From Epiperipatus broadwayi (Eukaryota; Onychophora; Udeonychophora; Euonychophora; Peripatidae), in NCBI GenBank assembly GCA_028023455.1, contig JAQFVV010000183.1, positions 870,001 to 934,000 on the forward strand: 64,000 nt of DNA. The letters are read 5' to 3'. Positions 60,418 to 64,000 of this stretch are shown one piece after another. Below the pieces are notes generated by a model. It made no database searches and was not told the DNA's origin. It worked only from the letters and a program-made list of their open reading frames with translations. Position numbers and translations under genes: made by a program. How positions within the stretch are numbered: position 1 is the stretch's first letter; every line of letters begins with the position of its first letter.

Positions 60418-61620
60418 TATATATATATATAATTCAGAATGCAACTAATGGGTATTAATTTTGCAAAAGATCAGAAATATAGTAACAATGCACCTTTTTT
60501 CTCCCATTATAAATCTTTTGATATTTTACAGCACCCAAACTGCTGAAAATTTAAATATATATTAGCTTTAGTATCTATAGTTTAACTATACAAAAATACT
60601 TTTTGCATTCTATATAAATTCATTTTCTTAATAACATATAAATCTTTAAACTACTTGTACTTGATAATTTTTTGTATCGGTACAAAGTTTTTATTAGGCT
60701 TAAATTATTACTGATTATCATCATCTGTTTTTACATCTGTTAAAATGCATATTATTTTATTCAGTGTTTTTTTTTCCATTTAGAACATTAATGTAGCCTT
60801 TTTAAAAAAAATATTCATTTTATTAAGTGATTTCTAAGATAGGAAAACAGCACTTCACTAAAATTAGGCTTATTAATTTATACATATTTACTGAACTTGT
60901 TTTTTTTATTTTTAAATCTTTAAAGTAATAATTGTTAATAAAATCACTATTATATATTAAAATCTGTACTTTATAAACAGATATTAAAAGCACATAAGCA
61001 AATTGATATCCAAAATTTTATAATCATGTCAAGATTGGCATCAACTATCGTATGTATAATAATTTCATTAAATACAATTTTTTAATCCACTTTTTTCAAT
61101 GTAGTAAATTTTATTTATTCCTTGATAATATTTTTTTACAGTTTTAATTGGCCTGAAGGCTGTTTCAGACTTACAATTTTTAAACATATATGACGATGTA
61201 ATTAATACCTTTTTAATATATAACAATTCATTATAAATAATAAATATATAGTACATTATATAATTATCTATATATCTACATACTATATTATACATAATGC
61301 AATTATATTTTAACCAATCCAACAAGTGTACCTATACAATTTTTAAATAACTTTGCAAATATTATACTTGATTGTATTAATATTTTCATCTAAATCTTTA
61401 AATGTTTATATGGATTGATATTACAATGATAAATAGAAATAAAAAGATAATATCCATTAGAGATAAATTTTAACTTTTGATGTTACTAAGAAATTATGAT
61501 TTTCTACTAATTAACAATGCATGAGGCTAACTAAGTTTTTCTCATAAACATATAATAGCTCATTTGTTGGGGGTTTTTAAAATAAAAGAAGTCCATTTAA
61601 TAAATATCTCTTCATTTTTA
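60418..61620. other. No feature recognised
   Basis: AT-rich sequence up to the PLE-2 flanking microsatellite. The 85-codon minus open frame at 61068-61325 has no recognisable motif. Confidence 0.4.
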
Positions 61621-61623
61621 CTC

Positions 61624-61626
<3 letters not shown>

Positions 61627-61663
<37 letters not shown>

Positions 61664-61725
61664 TTCAAAACAATAAAATATATATATATATATATATATA
61701 ATTATTCAAAACAATAAAATAATTA
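61627..61725. repeat. (TA)n with duplicated flank at PLE-2 left end
   Basis: A TA run, attattcaaaacaataaaat, a second TA run and a second attattcaaaacaataaaat: a tandem duplication of about 42 bp at the PLE-2 3' boundary. Confidence 0.85.
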
Positions 61726-61763
61726 ATACAGTAACAATATTTTAAACAAATATATACCAATTT

Positions 61764-61808
61764 AATAGAAGTACTTTCAACTATCTATGTAGTCGTTGTC
61801 AACTAGAC
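61764..61808 (-). ncRNA. Hammerhead-like fold in PLE-2 3' region
   Basis: Minus strand: stem I UAG/CUA, box UUGACAA, C, stem II GACUA-CAUAGA-UAGUU, GAA, self-complementary AGUACU, U. Both stem I and stem II differ from PLE-1 and PLE-4 yet remain complementary. Positions 3 and 8 are U and A, as in PLE-1. Confidence 0.55.
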
Positions 61809-61864
61809 TCAAATTGTATTAGAAAAAACCGTTACAAATGTAAACAAAAGCAATACATCATACA

Positions 61865-62963
61865 TCAATTTTCCCACAATTCATTAATTTTTATATTGGC
61901 TGTCTGTCTATTTATCAACTGTTGCTTTTCACTTTTTATTAACATAGCTTCTTTAATTTTGCGTTTATTATTATTTCTTTCAATACACAGAATTTTAACT
62001 TTATTAAAATCAAAATCAAAACCATAATTACATGTTACATTATGATCAAAAAATACTGATGGTGATACTTCATCATTTCTAACATTCTCTTGTCTTGATT
62101 TTTGCACTCGTTTATATAATAACAAATGCTCCCTTGATCTTTTCTCCAATGTACATCGAGATTCCCCAATATATGCCTTTCCACAAAAACATAGCCATTT
62201 ATATATTGCACAACTTTGATTTAAAATACCACACCTATTTTTTGAATTATTTATTAATCTATTTAAATTAGGAGTAGTATAAAATGCAACTCGACATATA
62301 TTTTTATATATCTGTTTTATAAATTTAACCTGTTCATTACAAATAAATGGTATTGATATCCAAGTATATTTTATTTTATCAATATCTATAGCATCTAAAA
62401 TATTTCTATTATTATTAAACTTAGTAACAATATTATAAATTAATTTATGATCATATCCAACATTTAACAAATCCATAATAAATACATTTATGTTACTTAT
62501 TTTATCAGAACTATATTTACATAATTTATTATTCCTAAATAAAAATGATTTTAAACTGGATAATTTATGTGCAATTGGCACATTTGAATACCAAGGAATA
62601 TATCCTCTTTTTTCAATATCTTTTATTACCATACAATAATCTAATTTATTTTTATTACGTGTAACTTTAATATCTAAATACTGAATTGACTTTTTTTCTT
62701 CAAAAGATTTACTCCATTTTAAACCTTCTAAACTATTTAATTCATTGAATAATACATTTATAATATCTAAACTTCCACAAACGAAAACATCATCAACATA
62801 TCTGTAATAAATTTTAATACCTTGGCAATATATATTAGTATTAAGAATTATATCTTCATATCTTGATACCACAAAACTACATATTTGTGAAACTACAGGA
62901 AGTCCCATAGGCCATCCATAATCCATTTTATAATAATTTTCATTAAATATAGCATATATATTT
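61865..62963 (-). CDS. PLE-2 reverse transcriptase/GIY-YIG endonuclease, left copy, 5' partial
   Basis: Open from the palindrome centre to the stop at 61865; the first Met (62926) lies inside the reverse transcriptase and is not the true start. Numbering from that Met, GWPMG is at 4-8, the catalytic YVDD at 43-46, the thumb region to about 230, and the GIY-YIG nuclease at 239-330: CAIYKWLCFC, KAYIGES (YIG 252-254), the EKRSREH helix, and catalytic Glu 326 in KIKEAM. The end is NRQTANIKINELWEN. No stop or shift is present, so this is the best-preserved nuclease in the window, although the protein lacks its N-terminal half. Residue similarity places it with PLE-1 and PLE-4. Confidence 0.88.
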
Positions 62964-62992
62964 GTAAATGATGTATTATATTTTATTGATAA

Positions 62993-64000
62993 AAATATAT
63001 ATGCTATATTTAATGAAAATTATTATAAAATGGATTATGGATGGCCTATGGGACTTCCTGTAGTTTCACAAATATGTAGTTTTGTGGTATCAAGATATGA
63101 AGATATAATTCTTAATACTAATATATATTGCCAAGGTATTAAAATTTATTACAGATATGTTGATGATGTTTTCGTTTGTGGAAGTTTAGATATTATAAAT
63201 GTATTATTCAATGAATTAAATAGTTTAGAAGGTTTAAAATGGAGTAAATCTTTTGAAGAAAAAAAGTCAATTCAGTATTTAGATATTAAAGTTACACGTA
63301 ATAAAAATAAATTAGATTATTGTATGGTAATAAAAGATATTGAAAAAAGAGGATATATTCCTTGGTATTCAAATGTGCCAATTGCACATAAATTATCCAG
63401 TTTAAAATCATTTTTATTTAGGAATAATAAATTATGTAAATATAGTTCTGATAAAATAAGTAACATAAATGTATTTATTATGGATTTGTTAAATGTTGGA
63501 TATGATCATAAATTAATTTATAATATTGTTACTAAGTTTAATAATAATAGAAATATTTTAGATGCTATAGATATTGATAAAATAAAATATACTTGGATAT
63601 CAATACCATTTATTTGTAATGAACAGGTTAAATTTATAAAACAGATATATAAAAATATATGTCGAGTTGCATTTTATACTACTCCTAATTTAAATAGATT
63701 AATAAATAATTCAAAAAATAGGTGTGGTATTTTAAATCAAAGTTGTGCAATATATAAATGGCTATGTTTTTGTGGAAAGGCATATATTGGGGAATCTCGA
63801 TGTACATTGGAGAAAAGATCAAGGGAGCATTTGTTATTATATAAACGAGTGCAAAAATCAAGACAAGAGAATGTTAGAAATGATGATGTATCACCATCAG
63901 TATTTTTTGATCATAATGTAACATGTAATTATGGTTTTGATTTTGATTTTAATAAAGTTAAAATTCTGTGTATTGAAAGAAATAATAATAAACGCAAAAT
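62993..64000 (+). CDS. PLE-2, right copy, cut by the window end
   Basis: Mirror copy of the left arm, in frame from the centre to the window end, reaching about KILCIERNNNKRK of the nuclease. It contains the same YVDD and YIG motifs. It is either a real inverted duplicate or an assembly product of the left copy. Confidence 0.85.

Larger units (their letters stand above)
61740..64000. mobile_element. PLE-2: near-perfect head-to-head palindrome
   Basis: The left arm ends at 62963 and the right arm begins at 62993; the 29 bp between them are unpaired. Mirror positions sum to 125956 without any shift out to the window end (64000 pairs with 61956), so the arms of about 1008 bp have no net indel. 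I noticed one substitution (Glu against Asp in RND[E/D]VSPS). The right arm continues beyond the window. Confidence 0.9.

Overview
This window reads as non-genic DNA from an AT-rich invertebrate animal genome (roughly a quarter G+C by eye). It is full of (TA)n and (TTA)n microsatellites. I recognise no host protein-coding exon, rRNA or intact tRNA gene. Every convincing protein signal belongs to a retroelement or DNA transposon. Reasons for calling it metazoan: Penelope-like elements (PLEs) with a GIY-YIG endonuclease, RTE-type LINE fragments, tRNA-derived SINEs, mariner- and hAT-like relics, and very high repeat content. I cannot name the species.

Layout. 1-12 kb: SINEs, two foldback repeats and hammerhead-bearing repeats in gene-free AT-rich DNA. 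12.1-13.5 kb: a mariner-like relic abutting an RTE fragment. 13.9-18.9 kb: PLE-1 as two head-to-head copies. 19.5-22.5 kb: a hAT-like MITE holding a SINE, then hammerhead repeats. 23.0-25.4 kb: a (TTA)n tract and a decayed RTE element carrying a nested inverted pair of hammerhead repeats. 25.5-33 kb: SINEs, another RTE fragment, a PLE-3 copy and a ~560 bp dispersed repeat. 33.3-35.9 kb: an interval bounded by inverted, PLE-like ends. 36-41 kb: nothing recognisable. 42-43 kb: PLE-4 interrupted by a 185 bp hammerhead element with a 9 bp target-site duplication. 44.5-45.6 kb: an inverted pair of RTE fragments. 47-48 kb: a large palindrome followed by a hammerhead repeat. 50.3-50.9 kb: the 3' end of a second LINE. 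56.4-58.5 kb: PLE-3 head-to-head copies. 60.4 kb: another hammerhead-like motif. 61.7-64 kb: PLE-2 as a near-perfect palindrome running off the end of the window.

Main result. By eye I find four families of hammerhead ribozyme (HHR) motifs outside PLEs (HHR-A to HHR-D), plus hammerhead-like folds in the 3' regions of all four PLE families. Most share very short, self-complementary stem III sequences, a feature known from minimal HHRs thought to act as dimers. HHR motifs are already known from PLEs and from small non-autonomous retroelements (retrozymes). What may be new is several families together in 64 kb, the apparent C3-G8 to U3-A8 exchange in the PLE-1 and PLE-2 versions, and the clean 185 bp insertion inside PLE-4. 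A second theme is that PLEs, hammerhead repeats, a SINE-like repeat and RTE fragments repeatedly occur as head-to-head inverted pairs with their 3' ends outward. This suggests a shared integration route, possibly priming from both sides of a break. An assembly artefact remains possible for the most perfect pair.
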